Notes: a model not told the origin generated them from the letters alone. DNA of 64,000 bases from Balneolaceae bacterium (GCA_007123715.1 SKKO01000099.1:1-64000), one strand, 5' to 3'; positions 28,998-39,319 are shown, counted from the first letter of the stretch. A program made the numbers and translations.

Positions 28998-29190
28998 TCT
29001 AATAAAAAAAAGTGCCCGTTCAGGATTAAACTTTTATTCGGCCATATATCAGATTCAGAATAATTTCAGATGACGTAAAATTTGTATTTCGGAATAAAAA
29101 ATGGATCAATGCTGATTTGAGTACGGAAAGGATACGGGATACAAATGTTGATGCCTGAAGATAGTTAACGTTTTAGTTTACGTGCACTAT

Positions 29191-30411
29191 TTAGATCAGG
29201 CGCTTTTTTTTGTCAAATGCCGGAAAAACACGAAAGGAAAGAAGTCCGGCAATGATACTTGAAAATATCGCAATCATCAGAATGGTGTGTATGGTAAACG
29301 ATGCATCAAGCATCCATCCTACAAGAAATGGGCTTACGGCAGTACTTAAGACCATAATCGTTGCAAACAGACTTTGTACAGTTCCGATCATCTTTGTACC
29401 ATACATTTCGGCCCATAGTGCAGCCTTCATCGTGCTGCCAAGCCCCATTGTAACCCCTACAAAACCCATGTATGCGAATGCAGCCCAGTTAGCATTCACA
29501 TGATATGCGATGAGAAATCCGGCTATCATGGGAAGCAGGTAAAAAGGAAAAATGGATCGTGCCGATATACGGTCGATGACCGGTCCTGCTGCCAGACCGG
29601 AAATAATTCTTGCAAATGCGAAAGCAATAAAAGCTGAAGCGATCAGTGCAACAGACCATCCGAGCGAATCGGCTGCTACTACCTGGTAAAGAAAAAGTCC
29701 TGTAACCCAAAATGCAGGCATGATGGTGGCGGCTATCACAAATGGTGTACGTGTGTCAGCAAAAATCTCACGGTAATTATCCCTTGTTGACCTGACTTCA
29801 GCGGAAGGTTTATCATCATCAGTCACAACATTCGTTTCACCTCGAACCAGATACCAGATAGCCGGAATAAAGAATATTGCAATAACAGTGGCAATAAACG
29901 CCCATGTAGTTCTCCAGTGAAACATCACCAGAATTGCGGCAATTATTGTGGGGAGTACAGCCTCGCCCAAAGGATAGCCGAGTGAAGAAATACTGAGAGC
30001 CTTCCCCCTGTTTCCATCATAATGCCGCGCCATTGTTGTAGCAGCAGTGTGACTGCTAAGCCCCTGCCCGGCTAACCTGAGCATGATCAGGCTTACGAAA
30101 AGCATTGAAATGTGCCATGAAATTGCCATGAGAATGCTGGCAAACAATAATGCTAGAGCTACATATAAACTATACTGTCGCAAAGGTATACGGTCAATCC
30201 ACTGGCCAAGCCATGGCAGTGCAGTAGCGCCGGTAAGTGTGGCAGCAGAATAAAGTGTACCGAAAGTTGCATTATTCAGCTCAAAAGCAATCAGAAAGTA
30301 CGGTACAAACAGTGATATTAAAAATGTTTGCCCAAAACTTGAGAAAAAAGTAAAAGAAACCGCAAATGTAAGAAGTCTTCTCTCCTTTAATGCAAACGCG
30401 ATATAAGTCAT
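29191..30411 (-). CDS. Major facilitator superfamily transporter
   Basis: 406 aa, 12 TM-like segments; MFS-like loop motifs between TM2 and TM3 (ALPWLGQWIDRIPLRQ). Confidence 0.85.
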   Translation of the reverse strand: MTYIAFALKERRLLTFAVSFTFFSSFGQTFLISLFVPYFLIAFELNNATFGTLYSAATLTGATALPWLGQWIDRIPLRQYSLYVALALLFASILMAISWHISMLFVSLIMLRLAGQGLSSHTAATTMARHYDGNRGKALSISSLGYPLGEAVLPTIIAAILVMFHWRTTWAFIATVIAIFFIPAIWYLVRGETNVVTDDDKPSAEVRSTRDNYREIFADTRTPFVIAATIMPAFWVTGLFLYQVVAADSLGWSVALIASAFIAFAFARIISGLAAGPVIDRISARSIFPFYLLPMIAGFLIAYHVNANWAAFAYMGFVGVTMGLGSTMKAALWAEMYGTKMIGTVQSLFATIMVLSTAVSPFLVGWMLDASFTIHTILMIAIFSSIIAGLLSFRVFPAFDKKKRLI

Positions 30412-30505
30412 GGTAAACTTCAGAAAACAATTTAGTTATGCTGCCAAGATACCCAAAAATTTGCTCTTTTCGTTCCTTGACACGCTCATTTGAAAGATTT
30501 TATGG

Positions 30506-30517
30506 GAAAACGCTTTC
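30506..30517. promoter_or_regulatory. LacI-family-like operator candidate upstream of the MFS gene
   Basis: GAAAACGCTTTC, near-palindrome with central CG, about 95 bp upstream of the start at 30411. Confidence 0.4.
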
Positions 30518-30614
30518 ATAGAAGTCTTGAAAGAGAAAGTAAAGGACTTGGTTGAATTTGTATGGGTTTGGAGTGTGTTATGTGTTGTATCACCCCGCAT
30601 CCTGAATTTTGAAA

Positions 30615-30773
30615 TTATAAAATCAGCCATAACAACATCAATAAGATAAATACCCATACGGCAAACTTTAAGGATGCAGGCTGTTTGGGGAAGTCATATC
30701 CGCATATCGGGCAGGTATCGGCATTGTATTCGACCTCCATTGCGCATCCGGGACATTCAACTTTTTTTGCCAT
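30615..30773 (-). CDS. Small zinc-ribbon + single TM protein, 52 aa (not in the ORF track)
   Basis: Reverse-strand translation MAKKVECPGCAMEVEYNADTCPICGYDFPKQPASLKFAVWVFILLMLLWLIL*; two CPxC knuckles followed by a hydrophobic helix. Confidence 0.75.
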   Translation of the reverse strand: MAKKVECPGCAMEVEYNADTCPICGYDFPKQPASLKFAVWVFILLMLLWLIL

Positions 30774-30953
30774 AAATAACCGAAACTCTTTTTGTTTTAA
30801 AATATGATATTTTACGGCAGAATGTTTTTAATAAGCTGTGAATTTCAGTATCTACCAACGTTACAATTTGTTTAAAACATCTGAAATTATCTTTACATGC
30901 GGATCCTGCATTTTCATTTGATATTTGATCGATTCTAATAACCGTTAATTTTT

Positions 30954-31610
30954 ATGGTTAAATATCTGCGTCTTCTTATATCCGGCATCATGTTCTCTGG
31001 AATACTTTATGGATGTGGTGTCTCTGAAGAACCGGAACCTGTTGACCACACCCTGACAGGGCCAATTGAGTTTATGATGAGGGGTGAAATTCATGATGAT
31101 ATTCTATTCGATTTCTTTGATATAAAAGTTGAATGGACTAAAAACGAATTAAATGAGTCAGTTGCCAGATTTTTTATATCCTCTCGTGATACGATTAACA
31201 GCAGTGATATCTGGATAAGGTATATGCTTACAGTTTCCAGGAATAATGACTGGCCGGAAAGCGGGAACATCGGGGTGGTGTCACTGGCCGAATTACAAAA
31301 ACGGGAAACAGGTCAGTTCTACATTTCATTTGAATCTGTCTACAGGGAAGTTCTTTTGGATGATGAAGAGAATTTTTTTCTGAACCTTGATCACCGGTTT
31401 ACGGCTACAAACGGCAACGTTTCAATACTCAGTTATTCCGGCAGTAAACTCAAAGCAGAATTTGAGATCATTTTCCGCCTGGATCAAAAATTTCATCTTG
31501 ATCCGATCAGGGCGAGGCAGGAAGGGCCTGTCGAGAATGCACTTACCATTCTCGGTCTCTTTGAGATAGATTTGCAGCTAGACCGGGTTCAGCAGTTCTC
31601 TTCATGGTAG
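30954..31610 (+). CDS. Hypothetical lipoprotein
   Basis: MVKYLRLLISGIMFSGILYGCGVSEEPEP: type II signal peptide; no recognised domain. Confidence 0.6.
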   Translation: MVKYLRLLISGIMFSGILYGCGVSEEPEPVDHTLTGPIEFMMRGEIHDDILFDFFDIKVEWTKNELNESVARFFISSRDTINSSDIWIRYMLTVSRNNDWPESGNIGVVSLAELQKRETGQFYISFESVYREVLLDDEENFFLNLDHRFTATNGNVSILSYSGSKLKAEFEIIFRLDQKFHLDPIRARQEGPVENALTILGLFEIDLQLDRVQQFSSW

Positions 31611-31872
31611 TAGCTGGCACGTTTTTATTTTGAGGCGTTGTAACCCGGATAGTAAACCTCTTGCTGTATTATTGGAATCAATAAGCAGGATTTATCAATA
31701 CCTGTGCCTGCAAACAGGATGTTCCTGTTCAAGATCCTTGTGTTTACATAACACCATAATCATCTGCCATTGCATCCAGCGTCAGCGCTTTATCAATGCC
31801 AGTAATCAATTACAGGAAGGTAACAGACAATTGAAGTACCAGTCAGTGTTGTCCGGTGTCTAAAAATTATTA

Positions 31873-31900
31873 TTCACCTGAAAGCCACCTTTCAGGTGAA
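31873..31900. repeat. Perfect 12-bp stem, 4-nt loop hairpin
   Basis: TTCACCTGAAAG-CCAC-CTTTCAGGTGAA. Confidence 0.85.
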
Positions 31901-31987
31901 GCAGGTCACCCTCAATCTTCACTGATTCTTCACTGAAATCAGGTATCTTTTAATAAGTACTAACGAACGAGATGAACGGAGGTCTCC

Positions 31988-32275
31988 ATGAATACTCTTG
32001 AACGTACTTCTCACCAGGAAAAATTGCAAAAATCCAGAAACGTAATTGCAGCAATTTCAAGTATCCTCCCCGGACTGGGCCATATTTACAAAGGCCACAT
32101 CAAGAAAGGGCTCTGTATTTTGATTATAAGCCCTGTTTTTATCTGGACAGGTTTAATACTTGGGTTCGCAACAGCAGGCCTGGGCCTTTTTGCCCCCATC
32201 GTCTATCTGGCATGGGTAATCTGGCACGCATATACAATCGAAGACCTGAGACATCATCCTGTTGGATTCATATAG
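31988..32275 (+). CDS. Small TM2-like membrane protein
   Basis: AAISSILPGLGHIYKGHIKKGLCILIISPVFIWTGLILGF; good RBS-like GGAGG upstream (GAACGGAGGTCTCC). Confidence 0.6.
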   Translation: MNTLERTSHQEKLQKSRNVIAAISSILPGLGHIYKGHIKKGLCILIISPVFIWTGLILGFATAGLGLFAPIVYLAWVIWHAYTIEDLRHHPVGFI

Positions 32276-32459
32276 GCATACTTTCATAAATCTTTATCTC
32301 TGAATGGCGCTTATGTCTTCCTTATCGTTTCCTGCACAGAAACGAGATGGAAATTTTTGTCATAATTCTAAAAAGAGAGAACTCTTCCTGTTATAGTCGA
32401 GCTTGATTGTGTTTATTTGTATTTTATGTACACTCATCAAAAAACGAATGTAAATTAAC

Positions 32460-35186
32460 ATGTCATCACGACTAATTAAACTGATTGTATTAATTGCGGT
32501 TCCCCTGGTTTTATTATCCATCTCATCAAGCTGGATATTTGAATGGCTTTGGCTCAAAGAACTTGGGTATTCAAGGATTTTTTGGGTGTTACGAAGCACC
32601 CAGATCATTTTAATTGCAGGCGCATTCCTGGTGGCCGCCATCTATTTTACCCTTAATTTCCGATACCTTGCCGGACAGTTAAAATTTGCCAATCTTCAGG
32701 GATCGCCTCTTCAGGGAATAGAACTGAATATGTCCACCGATTTTACCAATAAACGAATCAAGCAATTCTTCACGCTCGGTGCCCTTGTGATTGCCCTACT
32801 GTTTGCCCTCAGCTTCTTTATCCGCTGGGATGAATCGCTGAGATTTATCAGCAATGTCCAATTCGGTGAAACTGATCCTTTATTTGGCCGGGATATCGGG
32901 TTTTACATGTTTCAGCTGCCATTTTGGAATACTGTTCAGGGGTCACTGGTTTCAATCGCATTTATGACACTTGCCATCCTTGTGCTGGCATATATATTCA
33001 CCGGTTTATTGTCAGTAAAATCGGCGACCGACTTTTATGCCAGACCGGCTGTACTGAGCCACCTGAGTATAAATATTGGCATTTGGCTGGCACTTCTTGC
33101 CTGGGGTTTTTACCTCGACAGGTATCAGCTTCTCTTCAAAACCGACGGCCTTTTTCACGGTGCAGGCTATACGGACACCGTAATGCAGCTTCCTGCCATC
33201 TGGGTTTTGTTTGTTCTCACACTATTGCTTTCTTTGGTCTTTTTTCTTGGCCGATGGTTAAATCTGAAAAAAATTGTTCCCCCGCTGGCAATTCTTACTG
33301 TAGTAGTACTTGTTATCGGACGGGCATTGATTCCCGCACTTGTTCAGCAGTTTAATGTTGACCCGAACGAGCTGCGTCTCGAAACACCTTACCTTGAAAA
33401 GAATATCCAGATGACCCGCCTTGCCTACAACCTGCACAACGTCCGGGAAGTGGATTATCTGGCTGATGATACCCTGGGTATAGCTGATATCCAGAATAAC
33501 CAGGATGCGATCGATAATATTCGTCTGTGGGATCCGCGGCTTTTGATCGGCACATACAAACAGCTTCAGGAAATTCGCGCCTATTACGAATTTTTTTCCG
33601 TGGATAATGACAGGTATATGGTAGATGGTGATGTAACACAATTGTTGATTTCTGCTCGTGAAATTGCCCGAATACTGCCAAGCCGTTCCGACACATGGGT
33701 AAATCGCCATCTTGTGTACACACACGGTCACGGTGTTGTGATGAGTCCGGTTACGGAAACAAACCGCCAGGGTGAGCCTCAAATGATTGTAAGGAATATT
33801 CCACCCATCAGTGAAACCCCCGATCTGTGGGTTGACAATCCAGCCATTTATTTCGGTGAAAACAGCCGCGGGTATTACATCGTAAATACCCTGCAGGAAG
33901 AACTCCACTACCCTGATGGTGATGATAATGTGTATATCCATTATGACGGGCAAGGTGGAATACCATTCAGTAACTATTTCCGCAAACTCCTTTTTGCGTG
34001 GGAAATGCGTGATATCAATCTCCTGCTTTCGGATTATATCACGAATGAGAGCCGCCTGCAGGTTTGGAGAAGCGTTCAGGAACGTATCAACAAGATCACC
34101 CCGTTTCTTAATCTCGACAGAGATCCATATATCGTACTCAACAACGGCAAACTCTACTGGATTCAGGATGCCTATACTACTTCTTCCTATTTCCCTTATT
34201 CTCAGAATTATCGCGGTCAGTTCAATTACATCCGTAATTCAGTCAAAATTGTAGTAGATGCCTATGAAGGCACCGTTGATTACTACGTGGTTGACGAAAA
34301 TGATCCGGTATTACAGGTTTACAGTAATATTTTTCCGGAAATTTTTAAATCGAGGGACGAAATTCCCGGAGGCCTTGAAAACCACTTCAGGTATCCGCAG
34401 GATCTGTTTGAGGTACAGATAGAAACGTTTGCACGATACCATATGACGAGGCCAAATACATTTTACAACCAGGAAGATTTGTGGACCCGCCCCATCGAAC
34501 AGTATGGCGGCCGCCAGATCCTTATGGAACCATACTATGTACTTGCCCGGTTACCCGATGTACCTGAACTGGAATTTATGCTTATAAGTCCGTTAACGCC
34601 TGAAAATCGTGACAATATGATAGCCTGGATGGCGGCGAAATCCGATCCCGGCAGTTATGGTGAACTGGTGGTGTACAGGCTGCCCAAAGAACGCCTGATT
34701 TACGGACCTGCACAAATCGAAGCGCGAATTGACCAAGATCCCGAAATATCCCGTCAGATAGCACTTTGGGACCAGCGCGGTTCACGGGTGATTCGCGGAA
34801 ACCTCATGGTTATTCCAATCTCAAATTCATTCCTCTACGTGGAACCACTGTTCTTACTAGCTGATAATGTGGAGATACCGCAATTGCATCGTGTAATTGT
34901 GGCTATGGGAGATTACATCTCCATGCAGCCAACCATTAACGATGCCATTTTTGATATTTTTGAAAGAGAGGCGGGAGTTGCCAGGCCTGTTGCCGCCGTT
35001 CCCACTGTTACCGAAGAGGGGTTGCCGCTTCCGGGTGTAGATGCGCGGGTTCCGGACCTTTCGGCACAGCAACTCAGTGAAATCCGGTCTATGTGGAGGG
35101 AATTGCTCACAGCACTCGAAGAAGGCAACTGGACACGATACGGACAGCTTCTTACAGAACTGGATGATAAACTAAACAGCCGGTGA
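32460..35186 (+). CDS. UPF0182 family large membrane protein
   Basis: 908 aa; SSSWIFEWLWLKELGYSRIFW, GFYLDRYQLLF, soluble half with NLHNVREVDYL, ENSRGYYIVNTLQEELHYP. Confidence 0.92.
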   Translation: MSSRLIKLIVLIAVPLVLLSISSSWIFEWLWLKELGYSRIFWVLRSTQIILIAGAFLVAAIYFTLNFRYLAGQLKFANLQGSPLQGIELNMSTDFTNKRIKQFFTLGALVIALLFALSFFIRWDESLRFISNVQFGETDPLFGRDIGFYMFQLPFWNTVQGSLVSIAFMTLAILVLAYIFTGLLSVKSATDFYARPAVLSHLSINIGIWLALLAWGFYLDRYQLLFKTDGLFHGAGYTDTVMQLPAIWVLFVLTLLLSLVFFLGRWLNLKKIVPPLAILTVVVLVIGRALIPALVQQFNVDPNELRLETPYLEKNIQMTRLAYNLHNVREVDYLADDTLGIADIQNNQDAIDNIRLWDPRLLIGTYKQLQEIRAYYEFFSVDNDRYMVDGDVTQLLISAREIARILPSRSDTWVNRHLVYTHGHGVVMSPVTETNRQGEPQMIVRNIPPISETPDLWVDNPAIYFGENSRGYYIVNTLQEELHYPDGDDNVYIHYDGQGGIPFSNYFRKLLFAWEMRDINLLLSDYITNESRLQVWRSVQERINKITPFLNLDRDPYIVLNNGKLYWIQDAYTTSSYFPYSQNYRGQFNYIRNSVKIVVDAYEGTVDYYVVDENDPVLQVYSNIFPEIFKSRDEIPGGLENHFRYPQDLFEVQIETFARYHMTRPNTFYNQEDLWTRPIEQYGGRQILMEPYYVLARLPDVPELEFMLISPLTPENRDNMIAWMAAKSDPGSYGELVVYRLPKERLIYGPAQIEARIDQDPEISRQIALWDQRGSRVIRGNLMVIPISNSFLYVEPLFLLADNVEIPQLHRVIVAMGDYISMQPTINDAIFDIFEREAGVARPVAAVPTVTEEGLPLPGVDARVPDLSAQQLSEIRSMWRELLTALEEGNWTRYGQLLTELDDKLNSR

Positions 35187-35194
35187 TTAGGGCA

Positions 35195-35226
35195 GTTTTG
35201 AGTTTTGAGTTTTGAGTTTTGAGTTT
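35195..35226. repeat. Heptanucleotide tandem repeat TTTTGAG (about 4 copies)
   Basis: GTTTTGAGTTTTGAGTTTTGAGTTTTGAG. Confidence 0.9.
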
Positions 35227-35232
35227 CAGGGC

Positions 35233-35309
35233 TCAGAACTCAAGGCTATCCACAACTTCTTTTGCAACCTGCATCCCGATTGCGACTCCCATTCCTCTCA
35301 ATCCGGCTG
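35233..35309. repeat. Partial duplicate of the 3' end of the downstream FAD oxidoreductase gene
   Basis: TCAGAACTCAAGGCTATCCACAACTTCTTTTGCAACCTGCATCCCGATTGCGACTCCCATTCC... recurs at 35421-35497 with 2 mismatches, offset 188 bp. Confidence 0.92.
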
Positions 35310-35341
35310 TAAATATGCGAGGCAAATAAGATCGAAAATCA

Positions 35342-35369
35342 GATATCGGATATCGGATATCGGATATCG
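35342..35369. repeat. Heptanucleotide tandem repeat GATATCG (4 copies)
   Basis: GATATCGGATATCGGATATCGGATATCG. Confidence 0.95.
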
Positions 35370-35420
35370 AAAATCGCATATCATTCAAACGGGTTTCAAA
35401 AAATAGTCCAAATCGAGACT

Positions 35421-36515
35421 TCAGAACTCAAGGCTATCCACAACTTCTTTTGCAACCTGCATCCCGATTGCGACTCCCATTCCACTCAATCCGACTGCAG
35501 CCCACAATTCGGGTTCAAGCTGCTTTATAATGGGCTCTTTGTTGCCGGTCATTCCCATAATTCCGCTCCACTCGATGTCGATTACCCAACCTTTGGGAAG
35601 GTTCAAAACATGATCAGCAAAATGTATAAGGTATTTTTTAACAGCCGGATTTATCCCGAAAACATCCGTCGTTTCTTCTTCTTTGGCAATATTTCTTCCA
35701 CCCCCCAATAGTAACCTATTCCCAATATTTCTGAAATAAACATAACCTTCATCATAGTGAAACGTTCCTGTCCATGGCAGATTCGGTATGGGTTTTGTAA
35801 CAAAAACATAACCTCTTGCCGGTTTCACAGGCAATTTTGCTAAACGCGGGATAAATCCGTTTACTGCAAGTACGATTTTATCCGCATGCATCTCAAATCC
35901 ATCATTAAATACCACCCTATTGGATTTTACAGATTTTACCTCGCTGTTCCACCAGGTTCTCACTCCTGCTTTTGCCAGTATATCGTGCAGAATTCTCATC
36001 ATCCGTCCGCTGTTAACGGCTCCCTCCACACGATTAAAAATTGCAGGGTAACCACAATATGTTTTTTCTGAATAGATCCCTTCAATACCCATTTGACGTT
36101 TTAGTAATTCATTCATCAGCCCGATATTCTCCCGGCATTGAATAAATTTTTCATGATCTGTAAATATTTCAAAACCACCAGTATTACGGTATTCCAGGGC
36201 GTGCTCGCCCAACGTTTCCCTGAGCAGCTGAAGTCCGGTCCATCGCCTTTCAATTCTTTTGAGAACGGTATCTTCACCGGAAATCTGAATATCCGCAAGG
36301 TGCTCGGATACGGATCCGATACAGGCAAACCCTGCATTGCGGGTACTCGCGCCCTCCGGAGTAAACCCTTTATCGGTAATAACCACATTGTGGCCGGGAT
36401 ACTTGTTTTTATAAAATAAGGCAATGGAAGCCCCAACAATGCCACCACCCACAATGAGCAAATCCGGTGGATTTAACCACTCTTCACGCTCCCAGTATGA
36501 AGGAAATTGAATCAT
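35421..36515 (-). CDS. FAD-dependent oxidoreductase (DAO family)
   Basis: DLLIVGGGIVGASIALFYKNKYPGHNVVITDKGFTPEGASTRNAGFACIG; C-terminal WSGIMGMTGNKEPIIK. Confidence 0.9.
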   Translation of the reverse strand: MIQFPSYWEREEWLNPPDLLIVGGGIVGASIALFYKNKYPGHNVVITDKGFTPEGASTRNAGFACIGSVSEHLADIQISGEDTVLKRIERRWTGLQLLRETLGEHALEYRNTGGFEIFTDHEKFIQCRENIGLMNELLKRQMGIEGIYSEKTYCGYPAIFNRVEGAVNSGRMMRILHDILAKAGVRTWWNSEVKSVKSNRVVFNDGFEMHADKIVLAVNGFIPRLAKLPVKPARGYVFVTKPIPNLPWTGTFHYDEGYVYFRNIGNRLLLGGGRNIAKEEETTDVFGINPAVKKYLIHFADHVLNLPKGWVIDIEWSGIMGMTGNKEPIIKQLEPELWAAVGLSGMGVAIGMQVAKEVVDSLEF

Positions 36516-36826
36516 GTATTGATTTCGGATATATCTGTTATGATTTGGCTCTATGTTGATTTGTGCGGGTAACGTTATCGTTTTTCATTTATAAAATCCG
36601 GTTTTTTTGTGAGTATGCATGGCATGATATCGAATCTCAGATCGTGGGATGAATGATTTTGTTGACACGCCACATGGGAATCCCAGGGTAAGAATCACGG
36701 AATTGAACTGAAAACTCCGTGATTATCTGAGGCGGGCCGGCAAACTTTATCCACAAAAATCAACATGGCACCTATCATTTCAATGGACGGATCCAAATTG
36801 ACATGATTACCGGCTCCTGAATAAGA

Positions 36827-36862
36827 AACATCCCCAGCATTTCTACGGGGGATGTTATTTTT
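36827..36862. terminator. Candidate (bi)directional terminator downstream of the Gfo/Idh/MocA gene
   Basis: AACATCCCC-(loop)-GGGGGATGTTATTTTTT; the T tract is better on the + strand than on the strand of the adjacent gene. Confidence 0.5.
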
Positions 36863-36899
36863 TGTGGTGTCAAAGTTACAATTACAGATCAAAACACTG

Positions 36900-38219
36900 T
36901 CAGATTCTGGGTTCCCAGCCCGGCTCATAGTCGCGCCTCCACATGCTCATAGCTTCAGAATCACCAATGATTCTGCCCGTTTGCGGATTGAGATTCAGTG
37001 AACGGCCGGTATATTGAGAAATATTTCCCAAATGCAGGGCAAGAACACTTTTCTGTGCCTGGCTTATGGGAGAGTTAAGCTGTTCTCCCTGACGTATGGC
37101 CATAGCGAAATTATGGGCATGAAAATCGGTCAAATCGCCACCACCAACAGTGTCAAGCGGGTCAATATCCTGCCCCCTGACATTTCGTTTGATCTCCTCA
37201 TTATCAAGATTGTAGGCAATATATCCGCCGCGGTCAATAAACATGCTTCCTCCGGTTCCGTAAATTACTGATCCGCGCCCTTTCCCGTCCAGAAACCTGA
37301 AACCGTTACAGCTCCTGCCTTCCCAGTTGATGGTTTTACCTTCCGGAAAGTCAAAATTTACATTTTGTACATCATAAAACTCCCAATCATCATCATAATG
37401 GTATCGTCCACCGTTTGAAGCTATCTTATTTGGCATATCCACACCAAGCGCCCACCGGCAGACATCATATTCATGCGTACCGTTGTTCAGAAGCTCGCCT
37501 GTTCCCCATTTCCAGAACCAGTGCCAGTTATAGTGGATCACATTGTCACGGTAGGGTGTTCGGGGTGCCGGGCCTTGCCACAATTCATAATCCAGCCATT
37601 CAGGAACAGGTGCAATCTTGCCATTACCGATGGGGCCGCGTGTATTTGCGTAGAAACATTTCGCATAATAAACATCCCCGATTAAACCGTTTCGGATTTC
37701 ATTGATGGCATCCATGGATTCAGGAGCAGAGCGTTGCTGATTGCCCATCTGTACGTACTTATTATAGCGCTGTTGCGCCCTCACTACCAACTCTGCTTCA
37801 GCCGGATTGTGGCTGCCCGGTTTTTCAACGTAAACATGTTTACCTGCCTGCAGCGCCATGATTGTTGCTGGTGTGTGCCAGTGATCGGGAGCACCAATAA
37901 CAAGCGCATCAATATCGGGATCTTCGAGAGCTCTCCTGAAATCAGTGCCTGTTTCCGGCCTGCGTCCCTGGATACCGGCAACCCTGTCAGCAATTCCGTC
38001 AAGTGGCCGATAGTCCACATCAAAAATGGATTTAATTTCCGTACTGTTAACCCTCGCAAAAACCGATGCAAGCTCACTGGCCCTTCCCCGGCCACCCATC
38101 ACGGCAACAACAACTTTTTCGTTCGGGGAGTTAGCTCCGCGAGATAAATAAAATGGCCCTGTAAGCCCAACTGCTGCGGTAGTTAATGCTGATGTTTTAA
38201 TAAACGTTCGTCGATCCAT
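36900..38219 (-). CDS. Gfo/Idh/MocA family oxidoreductase, Tat-exported
   Basis: MDRRTFIKTSALTTAAVGLTG Tat signal; VVVAVMGGRGRASELASVF, DALVIGAPDHWHTPATIMALQAGKHVYVEKPGSHNPAE. Confidence 0.93.
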   Translation of the reverse strand: MDRRTFIKTSALTTAAVGLTGPFYLSRGANSPNEKVVVAVMGGRGRASELASVFARVNSTEIKSIFDVDYRPLDGIADRVAGIQGRRPETGTDFRRALEDPDIDALVIGAPDHWHTPATIMALQAGKHVYVEKPGSHNPAEAELVVRAQQRYNKYVQMGNQQRSAPESMDAINEIRNGLIGDVYYAKCFYANTRGPIGNGKIAPVPEWLDYELWQGPAPRTPYRDNVIHYNWHWFWKWGTGELLNNGTHEYDVCRWALGVDMPNKIASNGGRYHYDDDWEFYDVQNVNFDFPEGKTINWEGRSCNGFRFLDGKGRGSVIYGTGGSMFIDRGGYIAYNLDNEEIKRNVRGQDIDPLDTVGGGDLTDFHAHNFAMAIRQGEQLNSPISQAQKSVLALHLGNISQYTGRSLNLNPQTGRIIGDSEAMSMWRRDYEPGWEPRI

Positions 38220-38703
38220 AGTTCCGATAATATTTGATTATAATTTGAAATCCATTATTGAAGAGAGTCTTATCAAATCAACATATAGAAATGTCACTAT
38301 TTTTACAATTTGATATGTCAGAACCTGTAAAATTTTTGCAAAAACTACCCTACTTTCATTTCAACTAAAAAATGGCAGGGTGTCACTCCCAACAGGGGCA
38401 GACGGAAATTGTTTAATTGAATTTTCCGGAATGCTGTCTTTTCTTTATAAAAATGAGTTTATTGAAGGGAGAATACAGTTAATTGAAGAACCTTGTAATT
38501 ATTAACCTGAGTTTTATTTATAAACAACAACAAAGATGATGTAAGGTCAGCTTTGGAAAAACCTTTGCCATTGGGATCACTTTGCGGGAAGTGTTAATCT
38601 GCACCGAAGGGTTATCTCTGGCAAAGGTACTGCGAACGCTTCAGTGATGTTTCATCCTGTACAATTTCAAAAAGCTGTTTTAAAAATCTATTGGAGAATA
38701 ATC

Positions 38704-39300
38704 ATGAGTATATCAGTCCCATGCGAGAGGTGTTATTACTATGAATGCAGTCACGGAAAAGTTCGGCTCACCTATTTTATTCCACCCGAAGTATTAGTGA
38801 CATGGATCAGGCAAAACAAGATCAATGACCTGGTATTGACCGATTATCCCGACGGTGTAGACCTTGATTGTACTGAACCCGATTTCAATGAATTCAGGGA
38901 AGATTATGGGTTTATTCCTGAATACACGGCCGATGATTTACAAAACGCATTTTATGCCATTTTTTCATCCACGAAAGGCTGGAGCACCTACAGGGGAACC
39001 GGGCTTATTCATGCACAAGAACTCGAGGCTAAAATTCCCGAGGTACAGGAAAAAATTAAAGAACCTTTGGATGAGCCTGGGCAGGAGGAAGGCCAACCGA
39101 TGAGTTTTGAAGAGCGATATAGAAAACGTTTAAAAGCTGTTGCATTAACCGCACAGAATAAAAAAGAACTTAGAAAGCTTATCCTTCGCGGGATTGATCA
39201 AAGGAAACCCATTCATGAACAGAAATTCAGGTCAATCCGGATGAGCCTGGGTAAAAAACCGCAGGAGGTCTTTTCACTCCTCCAAAATAAAAAACAATAA
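38704..39300 (+). CDS. Uncharacterised protein, partner of the downstream MBL-fold gene (start MSISVPCERC)
   Basis: 198 aa from the preferred start; N-terminal CERCYYYECSHG Cys/His motif; 19-bp gap to the MBL gene. Confidence 0.6.
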   Translation: MSISVPCERCYYYECSHGKVRLTYFIPPEVLVTWIRQNKINDLVLTDYPDGVDLDCTEPDFNEFREDYGFIPEYTADDLQNAFYAIFSSTKGWSTYRGTGLIHAQELEAKIPEVQEKIKEPLDEPGQEEGQPMSFEERYRKRLKAVALTAQNKKELRKLILRGIDQRKPIHEQKFRSIRMSLGKKPQEVFSLLQNKKQ

Positions 39301-39319
39301 CATTTAAGAGGCATTCACC

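Noticed and set aside
31630-31863. 77-aa Cys-rich ORF
   Set aside because: No leader, no RBS and no recognisable pattern of Cys spacing; probably a chance frame in an intergenic region.
35342-35369. GATATCG x4 considered as a CRISPR or iteron array
   Set aside because: Unit is only 7 nt with no spacers, and there is no replication gene nearby; treated as a short tandem repeat.
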